Numbered from the stretch's first letter, positions 44,417 through 56,111 are shown. The stretch is DNA of 64,000 nt from Limnohabitans planktonicus II-D5 (GCF_001270065.2 NZ_LFYT02000009.1:81068-145067), one strand, 5' to 3'. Notes: generated from the sequence alone by a model not told the origin. Made by a program: numbers and translations.

Positions 44417-45367
44417 TCAAACCACCGCACCCGAGTTTTCATCCGTCGGGTCGTTGTCTTTCTTGATCGGCTTGATCAGGTCTTCTCGCTGGATGCCCAG
44501 CCACATGGCGATGGCAGCGGCCACGAAGACCGACGAGTAAATGCCAAAGCAAATGCCAATCGTCAGCGCCATGGCGAAGTAGTGCAGGGTCTCGCCGCCA
44601 AACAGCAGCATCGAGAGCACCATGATCTGGGTCGAACCGTGGGTGATGATGGTGCGGCTGATGGTGGAGGTGATCGCGTTGTCAATCACTTCGACCGTGT
44701 TCATCTTGCGGTAACGGCGGAAGTTCTCGCGAATCCGGTCAAAAATCACCACCGATTCGTTGACCGAGTACCCCAGCACCGCCAGCACCGCGGCCAGCAC
44801 CGCCAGAGAAAATTCCCACTGGAAGAAGGCAAAAAAGCCCAAGATGATGACCACGTCGTGCAAGTTGGCGATGATGGCCGAAACGGCAAACTTCCACTCG
44901 AAGCGAATCGCCAGATAAATCATGATGCCGATCACCACAAAGGCCAAGGCTTTGAGGCCATCTTCGGCCAGCTCGTCACCCACTTGTGGGCCAACGAACT
45001 CGGTGCGGCGCAAGGTCACATCGGGGTCGTTGGCTTTGAGGGCCGACAAGACTTTTTCGCTTTGCTGGGCCGAGCTCACGCCTTTTTGGGCAGGCAACCT
45101 GATCATCACGTCGCGAGCAGAGCCAAAGTTTTGCACCTGCACTTCGCCAAAGCCGAGTGTGGCCACCGTGCCGCGAACCTTTTGCAGATCGGCAGGCTGG
45201 CTGTAGCTCACCTCCATCAAAGTGCCACCTGTGAACTCCACCGACAGGTGCAGACCCCGGCTGAACAGGAAAAACACCGCCAAAGCGAAGGTGATGAAGG
45301 AGATCGCGTTGAGCACCAACGCGTGGCGCATGAACGGGATGTCTTTTCTGATTTTGAACAATTCCAT
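44417..45367 (-). CDS. secF: Protein translocase subunit SecF
   Basis: A 316-residue inner-membrane protein with six hydrophobic segments. Marks are the first periplasmic motif VEFTGGTLMEVSY, YLAIRFEWKFA, the conserved GYSVNESVVIFDRIREN, and TISRTIITHGSTQ. With SecD it uses proton flow to pull exported proteins through the SecYEG channel. It lies 12 bp after secD in the yajC-secD-secF order. Confidence 0.97.
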   Translation of the reverse strand: MELFKIRKDIPFMRHALVLNAISFITFALAVFFLFSRGLHLSVEFTGGTLMEVSYSQPADLQKVRGTVATLGFGEVQVQNFGSARDVMIRLPAQKGVSSAQQSEKVLSALKANDPDVTLRRTEFVGPQVGDELAEDGLKALAFVVIGIMIYLAIRFEWKFAVSAIIANLHDVVIILGFFAFFQWEFSLAVLAAVLAVLGYSVNESVVIFDRIRENFRRYRKMNTVEVIDNAITSTISRTIITHGSTQIMVLSMLLFGGETLHYFAMALTIGICFGIYSSVFVAAAIAMWLGIQREDLIKPIKKDNDPTDENSGAVV

Positions 45368-45379
45368 GGTCTTTTCCCC

Positions 45380-47260
45380 TTAGTCGGCTTTCACCGCAGT
45401 GCCAGCCTCGGGCCGCCAGACGGTGCCGATCGACACCGATTTGAGTTTTTTCTTGCCGCCATACCAAAGATTGACCAGGCCACGCGAGAAGAACACCGCC
45501 GAGAACATGCTGGTCAAGATGCCGATGCAGTGCACCACCGCAAAGCCGCGCACCGGGCCGGAACCAAAGGCCAGCAAGGCCACACCGGCGATCAAGGTGG
45601 TGATGTTGGAGTCAAAAATCGTGGCCCAAGCGCGGTCGTAACCGGCGTGGATGGCCGCTTGGGGGCTTGCGCCATTGCGCAGCTCTTCACGCACGCGCTC
45701 GTTGATCAGCACGTTCGAATCGATCGCCATGCCCAGTGCCAGCGCCATCGCGGCCATGCCGGGCAGGGTCAGCGTGGCTTGCAGCATCGACAAAATGGCC
45801 ACCAGAAACAGCAAGTTCACACCCAGCGCAATGCCGGAGAACAAACCGAACATGGCGTAATAAACCATCATGAAGGCCACGATCACCAGGAAACCCCAGG
45901 TCACGCTGTTGAAGCCCTTGGCGATGTTTTCTGCACCCAGGCTGGGACCAATGGTGCGCTCTTCGATGATCTCCATGGGCGCAGCCAATGAACCTGCGCG
46001 CAGCAGCAGCGCGGTGTCGTTGGCTTCGGCCGTGGTCATGCGGCCCGAAATTTGCACGCGACCGCCACCGATTTCGGCGCGGATCACAGGGGCCGTGACC
46101 ACTTCGCCCTTGCCCTTTTCGAACAAGATGATGGCCATGCGCTTGCCCACGTTGTCGCGCGTCACATCCTTGAAGATACGGGCGCCCTTGGCGTCCAGCG
46201 TCAGGTTGACCACGGGTTCCTGCGTTTGGCCATCAAAGCCCGGCTGGGCGTCGGTCAGGTTGTCTCCCGTGAGCACCACTTGTTTCTTGACGATCAGGGG
46301 ACGGCCTTCTCGCTCCAAATAGCGTTCGGCACCGAAAGGCACGATGCCGCCAGGCTGCTCGGCAGCACGTGCTTCGGTGCTCTCGTCCACCATGCGCACT
46401 TCCAGTGTGGCGGTGCGGCCCAGAATGTCTTTGGCCTTGGCCGTGTCCTGCACGCCGGGCAGCTGCACCACAATGCGGTCCAGACCCTGCTGCTGGATCA
46501 CCGGCTCGGCCACGCCCAGCTCGTTGATCCGGTTGTGCAGAGTGGTGATGTTTTGCTTCAAGGCCTGCTCTTGCACCTTGCGGGCGGCTTCGGGCTTGAT
46601 GCTGGCCGTCAGTCGGAACTCGCTGCCCTCGGCGGCTTCTTGTGTTTGCAAATCGGCAAATTGCTCAGTCAAAACGCGCTTGGCCGCTTGCAGTTGCTGC
46701 GCGTCGCGCAGACGGATTTCAATCGCCTGACCATTGCGGCTGATGCCGCCATGGCGCACGTCTTTTTCTCGCAACATGCTGCGCAGATCACCCGCAAGCG
46801 ACTCCACGCGCTGCGTCAAAGCCGCCTGCATGTCCACTTGCAGCATGAAGTGCACGCCGCCACGCAAGTCCAGCCCCAGGTACATGGGCGAGGCGTGCAG
46901 GGCAGTCAGCCAAGCGGGCGAGCGCGACACCAGATTGAGCGCAACCACAAACTGAGGATTTGTAGCATCCGGAATCAGTGCTTTTTGCACAGCGTCCTTG
47001 GCCTTGAGCTGCTCATCGGTGCTGTTAAAGCGCGCGCGGATGGAGCCACCTTCGAGCGCCACGCTCTGGGCGCTCACGCCCGCGGCTTTGAGGGCGTCTT
47101 CGACTTTTTGCAGCGTCCCAGTGTCCACTTTGATGGTGGCCTTGCCCGAAGACACTTGCACCGCAGGTGCCTCACCAAAGAAGTTGGGCAGGGTGTAGAC
47201 CACCCCCAGCAACATTGCGATCACGATGATCGCGTATTTCCAGACCGGGTAACGGTTCAT
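45380..47260 (-). CDS. secD: Protein translocase subunit SecD
   Basis: A 626-residue inner-membrane protein. After the first membrane helix comes the large periplasmic domain, with YLGLDLRGGVHFMLQVD and INELGVAEPVIQQQG; five hydrophobic segments form the C-terminal RND-like part, including GMAIDSNVLINERVREE. The length is standard for proteobacterial SecD. Partner of SecF. A hairpin lies between it and yajC. Confidence 0.97.
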   Translation of the reverse strand: MNRYPVWKYAIIVIAMLLGVVYTLPNFFGEAPAVQVSSGKATIKVDTGTLQKVEDALKAAGVSAQSVALEGGSIRARFNSTDEQLKAKDAVQKALIPDATNPQFVVALNLVSRSPAWLTALHASPMYLGLDLRGGVHFMLQVDMQAALTQRVESLAGDLRSMLREKDVRHGGISRNGQAIEIRLRDAQQLQAAKRVLTEQFADLQTQEAAEGSEFRLTASIKPEAARKVQEQALKQNITTLHNRINELGVAEPVIQQQGLDRIVVQLPGVQDTAKAKDILGRTATLEVRMVDESTEARAAEQPGGIVPFGAERYLEREGRPLIVKKQVVLTGDNLTDAQPGFDGQTQEPVVNLTLDAKGARIFKDVTRDNVGKRMAIILFEKGKGEVVTAPVIRAEIGGGRVQISGRMTTAEANDTALLLRAGSLAAPMEIIEERTIGPSLGAENIAKGFNSVTWGFLVIVAFMMVYYAMFGLFSGIALGVNLLFLVAILSMLQATLTLPGMAAMALALGMAIDSNVLINERVREELRNGASPQAAIHAGYDRAWATIFDSNITTLIAGVALLAFGSGPVRGFAVVHCIGILTSMFSAVFFSRGLVNLWYGGKKKLKSVSIGTVWRPEAGTAVKAD

Positions 47261-47287
47261 AGGGACTCGCGTACAGGATGAAAAAAT

Positions 47288-47306
47288 CGGGGCGTCATGC
47301 GCCCCG
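47288..47306 (-). terminator. Possible partial terminator between yajC and secD
   Basis: CGGGGCG and CGCCCCG form a GC-rich stem that on the minus strand is followed by a T-tract (GATTTTTTC). It sits in the 71-bp gap inside an otherwise conserved operon, so it may reduce read-through from yajC into secDF or protect the yajC mRNA end. Confidence 0.65.
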
Positions 47307-47331
47307 CTGAAAAAACCGGTAACGAAATGAA

Positions 47332-47664
47332 TTACTTGATCGTGCCTTTGGGCAAGACCTGCACCACAGCGCTGCGCTGCATCTGCACTTCGACGCCAGC
47401 GGCGATTTCCACACCAAGATAGCCTTCCCCAATTTTGCTGACCTTGCCCAACAAACCACCGGCGGTCACCACTTCATCGCCCTTGGCCAATGCGTCAATC
47501 ATGGCGCGGTGCTCTTTTTGCTTTTTCATCTGGGGGCGGATCATGACGAAATACAGCACGGCAAACATCAAGAGCAAAGGCAACATGCTCATCAAGGTGG
47601 ACTGCATGTCGCCACCGGAAGCTGCGGCAGGAGCGGTTTGGGCAAAAGCGGAAGAAATGAACAT
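47332..47664 (-). CDS. yajC: Sec translocase accessory subunit YajC
   Basis: A 110-residue protein with one membrane segment (LMSMLPLLLMFAVLYFVMI) followed by the family motif RPQMKKQKEHRAMIDALAKGDEVVTAGG. It associates with SecDF. The ATG at 47664 is the family start; an upstream frame adds a non-conserved leader. First gene of the yajC-secD-secF operon and divergent from the nitrile hydratase operon. Confidence 0.95.
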   Translation of the reverse strand: MFISSAFAQTAPAAASGGDMQSTLMSMLPLLLMFAVLYFVMIRPQMKKQKEHRAMIDALAKGDEVVTAGGLLGKVSKIGEGYLGVEIAAGVEVQMQRSAVVQVLPKGTIK

Positions 47665-47858
47665 GAAAACTCCACAAAGGGAAAATCTGGATGAATCGGG
47701 GCACAAAGTTTGTACCAAGCGAGCGAAGCCGCCATTGTATGCGGCGCTATGATGTCTTTAGAAAGCCCCTTTCCAGCGCGGTTGACATCTCATACAGGCT
47801 GCATGTCACCCTACAACCCCTGAGCCAGCAGGCCTTGGACCACCCTTCAGGACACGCC

Positions 47859-48524
47859 ATGAAACGAGAATCAACAGCCCCTCATGGTCATGTGCACGAC
47901 CAAGACCACGACCACGCGCACAGCACCCTGGGCGAGATGGACCTGCGGGTGCGTGCGCTGGAGACCCTGCTGACGCAAAAAGGCTACCTGGACCCCGCTG
48001 CCGTGGACCGCATCATCGAAACCTACGAGGTGCATGTGGGGCCGCACAACGGCGCCAAAGTGGTGGCCCGCGCCTGGGCCGACCCGGCTTTTCGGGACTG
48101 GCTGCTGCAAGACGCCACTGCCGCCATCGCCTCGATGGACTACACCGGCCGCCAGGGCGAGCACATGGTGGCCGTGCCCAACAGCCCCGACACGCACAAC
48201 ATGGTGGTTTGCACCCTGTGCAGCTGCTACCCCTGGCCCGTGCTGGGTCTGCCCCCGGTTTGGTACAAAAGCGCGGCTTACCGATCACGCGCCGTGATCG
48301 AGCCGCGTGCCGTGCTGGCCGACTTTGGGGTGACCCTGCCGCCGGGCCAAAACATCCGCGTTTGGGACTCGACTGCCGAAGTGCGCTACCTGGTGCTGCC
48401 CGAGCGCCCCGCAGGCACCGAGGGCTGGAGCCAAGAACAACTGGCCCAACTGGTCACCCGAGACGCCATGATCGGCACCGGTTTGGCCCTGAACCCTCAA
48501 GACATCACCAAGGAGGCCCCATGA
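47859..48524 (+). CDS. Nitrile hydratase alpha subunit, cobalt type by motif
   Basis: A 221-residue metal-binding subunit. The metal-binding loop [11 protein letters not shown] (about residue 114) supplies three cysteines and a serine, of which two cysteines become oxidised. The Thr in CTLC is the pattern linked to cobalt enzymes, while iron enzymes have Ser. The enzyme hydrates nitriles to amides. A His/Asp-rich stretch ([11 protein letters not shown]) lies at the N-terminus. First of four genes linked by ATGA overlaps. An upstream ATG at 47691 is not preferred. Confidence 0.93.
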   Translation: MKRESTAPHGHVHDQDHDHAHSTLGEMDLRVRALETLLTQKGYLDPAAVDRIIETYEVHVGPHNGAKVVARAWADPAFRDWLLQDATAAIASMDYTGRQGEHMVAVPNSPDTHNMVVCTLCSCYPWPVLGLPPVWYKSAAYRSRAVIEPRAVLADFGVTLPPGQNIRVWDSTAEVRYLVLPERPAGTEGWSQEQLAQLVTRDAMIGTGLALNPQDITKEAP

Positions 48525-49210
48525 ACGGCCTGCACGACATGGGTGGCCTGCAAGGCTATGGCCCGGTTCAGATCCAAGCCAACGAGCCACTGTTTCACGG
48601 CGAGTGGGAGCGCCGCGCCTTGGGCGTGACGGTGGCCATGGGTGCCAGCGGCCTGTGGAACATCGACCTGGCCCGCTCGGCCCGCGAATCTTTGCCCCCG
48701 CTGGACTATGTGCAAGGCCCTTACTACGCCATCTGGACCCAGGCCCTGCAAAACCTGCTGATCGAGCGCGGACTGATCACGGCCGAAGAACTGGCCCAAG
48801 GCCAGCCGATCACGCAGCCCATGGCGGGCGTGCGGGTACTCAAAGCCGCTGAGGTGGACGCAGCCTTGGCCAAAGGCAGCCCGGCCGACCGCCCCAGCAC
48901 GCAAGCCCCCCGCTTTGCCGTGGGCCAGCGCGTGCGGGCCCTGAACCTCAACCCCCAAGGCCACACCCGCTTGCCGCGCTATGTGCGCGGCCATGTGGGC
49001 ACCGTGGTGCTGCACCACGGCAGCCACGTATTGCCCGACCAGCATGTCAACAAAATGCTGCCGCCTTTTGACGGCACAGCCGAGCACCTTTACACCGTGG
49101 TGTTTGATGGCACCGAACTGTGGGGCCCGCAAGCCGAAGCCGGCCACCAAGTCAGCGTGGACGCCTGGGAGTCTTATCTGGAACCTGCATCAGAGGCAGC
49201 ACCTGAATGA
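48521..49210 (+). CDS. Nitrile hydratase beta subunit
   Basis: A 229-residue partner of the alpha subunit. The N-terminus [16 protein letters not shown] is diagnostic, and the C-terminal SH3-like domain has [21 protein letters not shown] with the conserved arginines that contact the modified cysteines, and [10 protein letters not shown]. The start overlaps the alpha stop by 4 bp, and AAGGAGG precedes it. Gene order is alpha then beta. Confidence 0.94.
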   Translation: MNGLHDMGGLQGYGPVQIQANEPLFHGEWERRALGVTVAMGASGLWNIDLARSARESLPPLDYVQGPYYAIWTQALQNLLIERGLITAEELAQGQPITQPMAGVRVLKAAEVDAALAKGSPADRPSTQAPRFAVGQRVRALNLNPQGHTRLPRYVRGHVGTVVLHHGSHVLPDQHVNKMLPPFDGTAEHLYTVVFDGTELWGPQAEAGHQVSVDAWESYLEPASEAAPE

Positions 49211-49599
49211 CCACCACCCTGAACGATCTGGCCCAAGCCTGCGGCGACGGCTTTCCCATGCCCGCCACCGCCAACAATGGCGCGGTGTTTGAAGAACCCT
49301 GGCAGGCCCACGCCTTTGCCATCACCTTGCAGCTGCACGACAAAGGCGTTTTCACCTGGCCCGAATGGGCCACCGCCTTGACCCACGAAATCCGTGCGGG
49401 CCAAGTGCGCGGCGAAGCCGACGACGGCAGCCTGTACTACACCCACTGGCTCAACGCGCTCGAACAATTGGTGATCGAGCGCCAGCTGGGCACGCCTGAG
49501 CAAATTCACGAGCTGGAACACGCTTGGGCCGAGGCGGCCGAACGCACCCCGCATGGCCAGCCCATCGTGCTGGATATCGCAGAAAGAGGTGCCCCATGA
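49207..49599 (+). CDS. Nitrile hydratase accessory/activator protein
   Basis: A 130-residue protein similar to the N-terminal helical part of the beta subunit (EPWQAHAFAITLQLHDKGVFTWPEWATAL, then LYYTHWLNALEQLVIERQL). This is the pattern of the small activators (P14K/NthE type) that bring cobalt to the alpha subunit by subunit exchange. It overlaps the beta gene by 4 bp. Its presence supports the cobalt assignment. Confidence 0.88.
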   Translation: MTTTLNDLAQACGDGFPMPATANNGAVFEEPWQAHAFAITLQLHDKGVFTWPEWATALTHEIRAGQVRGEADDGSLYYTHWLNALEQLVIERQLGTPEQIHELEHAWAEAAERTPHGQPIVLDIAERGAP

Positions 49600-50450
49600 A
49601 CCTGCGTTTGTGGGCCGTCCTGGCCTTGTTGGTCAGCCTGGTGTCCTTGGCGGTCGGCACCTCGTTTGCCAAAAGCCTGTTCCCTGCTTTGGGCGCTGAG
49701 GGCACTACCGCTTACCGTTTGGTCTTTGCCACCATGATGCTGATGGCGGTTTTTCGGCCTTGGCGACGGCGCTGGGTCTGGGCCGATGCACTGCCGTTGG
49801 GCCTGTACGGCATCACCCTGGGCGTGATGAACCTGCTGTTTTACAGCTCGATCAAGACCATCCCCTTTGGCGTGGCCATTGCCATCGAGTTCACCGGACC
49901 GCTGGCCGTGGCCGTCTGGACCTCCAAAAAAGCCAGCGACTGGCTGTGGGTGACCTTGGCGGTGGTGGGCCTGGCCTTGTTGCTGCCCCTGCCCGGGGCT
50001 GATGCGGCCACGGCGCTCGACCCGATGGGCATGTTCTTCGCCTTCACTGCGGGCATTTGCTGGGCGCTTTACATCGTGTTTGGTCAGCGCGTGGCGCTGC
50101 GCTACGGTGCCTTGGCCACGCCCATGGGCATGTTGGCGGCGGCTTTGGTGGTGGCTCCGGTGGGCATTTTTCATGCGGGTGCCGCCTTGCTCGACCCTCG
50201 CTGGTTGGTCGCGGGGCTCGCGGTGGCCTTGTTGTCAAGCGCTATCCCCTATGCACTGGAGATGTTCTCGCTCAACCACCTGCCCAAAAACACCTTCAGC
50301 ATTTTGCTCAGCCTGGAGCCCGCCGTGGGCGCACTTGCGGGCTGGCTGGTGCTGTCCGAACACCTGACGCTGCTGCAAGGGCTGGCCATTGCGTTGGTGA
50401 TGACCGCCTCCATGGGCACGGCCTGGTCGGCAGGTCGAACCAAGGGCTGA
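49596..50450 (+). CDS. EamA-family exporter, RhtA-like
   Basis: A 284-residue protein with about ten hydrophobic segments. It resembles RhtA, the threonine/homoserine exporter (FAKSLFPALGAEGTTAYRL, PFGVAIAIEFTGPLAVA, SSAIPYALEMFSLNHLP). It starts inside the activator gene stop (ATGA), so it is the fourth gene of the nitrile hydratase operon. A role in moving the amide product or a related amino acid is inference from position. Convergent with the caspase-like gene. Confidence 0.88.
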   Translation: MNLRLWAVLALLVSLVSLAVGTSFAKSLFPALGAEGTTAYRLVFATMMLMAVFRPWRRRWVWADALPLGLYGITLGVMNLLFYSSIKTIPFGVAIAIEFTGPLAVAVWTSKKASDWLWVTLAVVGLALLLPLPGADAATALDPMGMFFAFTAGICWALYIVFGQRVALRYGALATPMGMLAAALVVAPVGIFHAGAALLDPRWLVAGLAVALLSSAIPYALEMFSLNHLPKNTFSILLSLEPAVGALAGWLVLSEHLTLLQGLAIALVMTASMGTAWSAGRTKG

Positions 50451-50486
50451 CGAACTCCAACCCAAGACAAAAGAAGCGGTCCAGCC

Positions 50487-52688
<2,202 letters not shown>

Positions 52689-52811
52689 GGCTCGAAGGGT
52701 AGATAGAGGTCAGCGACGTGAAACCAGGGCAGATATTACCCCTGCGACCCAACGGGTCGCGCCGAACTCATCTCTTGCGACACTCGTCAGAGAGCGGCGG
52801 CGTCCACTTTT

Positions 52812-53600
52812 TCAACGCCCCACGAACACCGGCTTGCGGCGCTCGGCAAAGGCGGCGCGGCCTTCGGCGAAGTCTGCGCTGGTGCTGGTCAGCGCTTCAC
52901 GGGCGCGCAAGGTGGGCCAGTCCATATGGCCTGCAGCGATTTCATTCAGGGATTTTTTGGTTTCCTGAGCAGCCAGCGGGGCCAGGGCCAGAATGTCTTC
53001 GGTCAGCGCCTGCAGCGTGTCCGACCACTCATCGACGCTGACAAAAGCTTCAAACAAACCCAGCCGCTCCAGTTGTTGCCAGTTGAAAGGCCGGGCGGTC
53101 AGAAATGCCCGCTTGGCAGCCGCCACCCCAAAGCGGCTGATGTAGCGCTGCAAGCCGCTGGGGTAGTAATGCAACCCCAGGGCCGTGGCGGGCATGCGCC
53201 ACTCAATGCCTTGCAGCCCCACACGCAGGTCGCAGGCCAGCACCACGTCGGTGGCACCGCCGTAAACACTGCCGTTGAGCGCGCAAATGGTGATGGGCCG
53301 CAGCACGGTCAGCGCTTCGGGCACTTTTTCAAACGCCGTGGCGCCCTGTCCGGGCTCCTTGAAACCGCCGATGTCATAACCCGCACAAAACACCGGCTTG
53401 AGCTGACCGGCGGTGTTGGCCGTCAGCACCAGCACGCGCACCTCGGGGTTGCGGTCGATGGCCTCGAACTGGGTCAACAAAGTTTGCAGATCGCCGTTTT
53501 CCAGCCGGTTGCGCTGCGCCGGACGGTTCAAGGTGATGGTGGCCACGCCACCGGCGATGTGCAGTGCAGGGGGTGACGGCTGAGCCAAAGCAGGATTCAT
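52812..53600 (-). CDS. Enoyl-CoA hydratase/isomerase family protein
   Basis: A 262-residue crotonase-fold protein. The oxyanion-hole regions are FCAGYDIGGF and ALNGSVYGGATDVVLACDLRV, where the second usually carries a catalytic Glu after the Gly pair but here reads GGATD. The usual second Glu region reads PATALGLHYYP, which lacks a clear catalytic Glu, so the reaction may differ from simple hydration. The ATG at 53600 is used. Possibly linked to fatty acid or polyhydroxyalkanoate metabolism. Confidence 0.82.
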   Translation of the reverse strand: MNPALAQPSPPALHIAGGVATITLNRPAQRNRLENGDLQTLLTQFEAIDRNPEVRVLVLTANTAGQLKPVFCAGYDIGGFKEPGQGATAFEKVPEALTVLRPITICALNGSVYGGATDVVLACDLRVGLQGIEWRMPATALGLHYYPSGLQRYISRFGVAAAKRAFLTARPFNWQQLERLGLFEAFVSVDEWSDTLQALTEDILALAPLAAQETKKSLNEIAAGHMDWPTLRAREALTSTSADFAEGRAAFAERRKPVFVGR

Positions 53601-53650
53601 CGCAATTCCAATAACAACAAAGGCGTCCGAAGACGCCCTTGATTGTAGAA

Positions 53651-53670
53651 AGCGCCCCAACAGGGGCGCT
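53651..53670 (-). terminator. Hairpin after the phasin gene
   Basis: AGCGCCCC and GGGGCGCT pair around AACA, 15 bp past the phasin stop. The T-tract is short (TTCTAC), so this may be a weak terminator or an mRNA-stabilising hairpin for an abundant transcript. Confidence 0.65.
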
Positions 53671-53684
53671 CATTGCGCGAAGGC

Positions 53685-54242
53685 TCAAGCCTTGGCTTTG
53701 GCCTTGCTCATGGCGGCTTTGACCGAAGCTTCGGCTTGGGCAGTAGCGGCCTTCAGGTTGGACTCTGCGCTGTCAGCGGCTTGCTTGGCCACTTTTTTCA
53801 GGGTTTCAGCGGCGTTTTGGCTGGCTTCGAAAGCGCTTTTGATCACGGCCACAGCGGCGTCAGAACCGGCGGGGGCGTTTTTCAGGCTGTTTTCAACCAG
53901 GCTTTTGACAGCTTGCTCGGACTCGGCCATTTTGCTTTCGACGGCTTTGGTGAACTCGCCGCCGGTGCTTTGAGCGATTTCAGCCAGGTGACGGCCATAA
54001 GACACCGACTTTTCGAAAGCAGGCTGCACCAAAGCAGCTTGCACGGCCAGCAGGTCCTGGGGGGTCTTGGCAGCGATCATGGCTTGCATGTTGGCGAAAG
54101 ACTCACCCACAGCGGCTTTGCCAGCGGCCATGTTCAGCTCGACCAGGCGCTCGAAACCGGCGAAAGCGGTTTGCGACAGGTCAGCAGCAGCGGCTAGGTT
54201 GGCTTGTTGGGTGGCGGCGAATTGTTCAGCATTGAAGTTCAT
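53685..54242 (-). CDS. phaP: Phasin (polyhydroxyalkanoate granule protein)
   Basis: A 185-residue, almost fully helical protein with the phasin pattern EQFAATQQANLAAAADLSQTAFAGFERLVELN and the Ala/Lys-rich C-terminus (AAMSKAKAKA). Phasins coat polyhydroxybutyrate granules and control their number and size. The start at 54242 follows an AAGGAAAAAA leader. Its presence shows the organism stores polyhydroxyalkanoate, as is common in Burkholderiales. Confidence 0.93.
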   Translation of the reverse strand: MNFNAEQFAATQQANLAAAADLSQTAFAGFERLVELNMAAGKAAVGESFANMQAMIAAKTPQDLLAVQAALVQPAFEKSVSYGRHLAEIAQSTGGEFTKAVESKMAESEQAVKSLVENSLKNAPAGSDAAVAVIKSAFEASQNAAETLKKVAKQAADSAESNLKAATAQAEASVKAAMSKAKAKA

Positions 54243-54470
54243 GGTTTTTTCCTTTTTGGAAGTTTTGTTGCAATGCAGCAATTTGAACACCCCCTCTGAA
54301 CTGAAACAAGGGTCAAGCTGTTCTTTAGAGTCGTCTCTCCAAAACCTCGACAGGCATGATCTGCGTCACAGACATGTCACATCCTTGTGTTTTTGAGTGC
54401 GGCCTCGAAACGGGCTTGGGGCTCTTTACACTCTGGGCTTCGGCCTCTTGGGCCATGAGGTCACATTCGT

Positions 54471-55070
54471 ATGGAATTATTCAGTTTGTTCTTGCTGCTG
54501 GGCTTGGGCGTTCACTGGCTCAATGCCCGTGGTCAGCGCCAGCGCACCGCCTTGCTGGCCGAACAATTGCGCCCCTACCAGATTGAAAAACACATGGAGC
54601 AGCTGACCAGCGCCTACATGCGCGCACTGGGCGAAAGCGACCTGGCGCGGCAAACGCAAATTTTGCAATTGCAAGAACAGGCCGAGCAGCAGCTGGCCGC
54701 AGACTTTCAAAATCTGGCCCAGGCCTTCGCCAAACTGCCAGCCCCTGCCACACGCGCCTTCAAGATTGCGCTGCCGTTTGTGGACCAACTCTCCCCCAAG
54801 GCCACTATTGACATGCGCAGGATGCTGGAGACGCACGCCAAAGGCATAGCTCAGGCGGTTGACAACGCGCAGGGCTTGACCCTGAAGGAACGCGCGTTTC
54901 GCCTGATGGGGGAAATGTTCCTCATGCAGCACAGCTGCCACTGGTTTTGCAAATCCAAGACCATCGCCTCGGCACGCATGGTGGCCCGGCACCAAACCCG
55001 TTACGAGCAAGCGCTCCAAGCGGTCAGCCCTGAAACCCGGCAGGCTTACCTGGCCGTCATCGAGGCCTGA
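54471..55070 (+). CDS. Membrane-anchored protein of unknown function
   Basis: A 199-residue protein with one N-terminal hydrophobic segment (LFSLFLLLGLGVHWL), then a Gln/Glu-rich helical region (about 35-85) likely to form a coiled coil, and a conserved-looking C-terminal part with MQHSCHWFCKSKTIASARM containing two Cys. I do not recognise the family. Transcribed alone, with the divergent phasin gene 228 bp away. Confidence 0.72.
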   Translation: MELFSLFLLLGLGVHWLNARGQRQRTALLAEQLRPYQIEKHMEQLTSAYMRALGESDLARQTQILQLQEQAEQQLAADFQNLAQAFAKLPAPATRAFKIALPFVDQLSPKATIDMRRMLETHAKGIAQAVDNAQGLTLKERAFRLMGEMFLMQHSCHWFCKSKTIASARMVARHQTRYEQALQAVSPETRQAYLAVIEA

Positions 55071-55095
55071 ACCGCGGGCGCAGCGGCTTGCAGAC

Positions 55096-56025
55096 TCAAG
55101 CCCAAGCGGTGCGCAAAGCGTGCGCACACAAAGCCACCGCCGTGTTGGCCTCTTGCAGCACCCGGCCCATGGTGATGAAGCCATGGATTTGCCGTTCAAA
55201 GCAGATGTATTGCGAGGACACGCCCGCCTGGGTCAGCGCATCGGCATACATCAGGCCCTCGTCGCGCAAAGGATCAAACCCAGCCGTCAGCACGAAGGCC
55301 GGGGGCAAGTGGGCATGGCTGGTGGCCAACTGGGGCGAAGCACGCCAATCCTGAGCGTCTTGTGGCCCACGCAAGTAGTTGCCCGAATACCAGGCCATGG
55401 ACTCGCGCGTGAGCATGTAGCCTTGACCGTTGGTCTGGTACGAGGCGGTCTCTGGGGCCATGAGGGTGCTGGGGTAAATCAACAACTGAAGCACCGGCTT
55501 GAGGCCCAAGTCACGCAAGCCCAGGCAGGCCGCAGCGGCCAGATTGCCCCCCGCGCTGTCGCCGCCAATGGCGATACGTGCCGGGTCAATGCCCAAAGCC
55601 GCTGCTTGCGAAGCCACCCACTGCCAGGCGGCCACCGCATCGTCATAGGCCGCCGGAAATTTGTGCTCTGGCCCCATCCGGTAATCCACCGCCACCACCA
55701 CGCCATGGGCTTGCTGGCACAGGCTGCGGCACAGCACATCGTGTGTGTCCAAGTCGCCAATCGTCCAGCCGCCGCCATGCAGGTACACCAAGGCGGGCAT
55801 GGCCTGGGTGGCCCCGGCCGGGTGGTACACGCGCACGGCGATGTCCACACCCGAATGCTTGAACGACAGGTCTTGCACCCGCCCCACCTCGGGCGCATCG
55901 GGCTGGGTGAAAGTGCGCCGCGCCCGGTAAGAGGACCGCGCCTCGGCGGGTGTTTGCGTGTAGACCGGCGGGATGCCCTTTTCGCTCAACAAAGTCATCA
56001 GGGCTTGGGCTTGCGGGTCGAGCAT
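55096..56025 (-). CDS. Alpha/beta hydrolase, hormone-sensitive-lipase family esterase
   Basis: A 309-residue esterase. The HSL-family oxyanion motif HGGGW is near residue 85, the nucleophile elbow is GDSAGG near 155, the Asp is likely in GFDPLRDEG, and the His is in ERQIHGF. It would hydrolyse short acyl esters in the cytoplasm. Convergent with the preceding unknown gene, ending 26 bp from it. Confidence 0.9.
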   Translation of the reverse strand: MLDPQAQALMTLLSEKGIPPVYTQTPAEARSSYRARRTFTQPDAPEVGRVQDLSFKHSGVDIAVRVYHPAGATQAMPALVYLHGGGWTIGDLDTHDVLCRSLCQQAHGVVVAVDYRMGPEHKFPAAYDDAVAAWQWVASQAAALGIDPARIAIGGDSAGGNLAAAACLGLRDLGLKPVLQLLIYPSTLMAPETASYQTNGQGYMLTRESMAWYSGNYLRGPQDAQDWRASPQLATSHAHLPPAFVLTAGFDPLRDEGLMYADALTQAGVSSQYICFERQIHGFITMGRVLQEANTAVALCAHALRTAWA

Positions 56026-56111
56026 GAGGCAACTCCGAGGGGGTGTAGGGACAACGGATTAAGGGTGGGCTAGCTTTACCCGAACTTCATGTCGGGTAGA
56101 CACTGGCTTGT

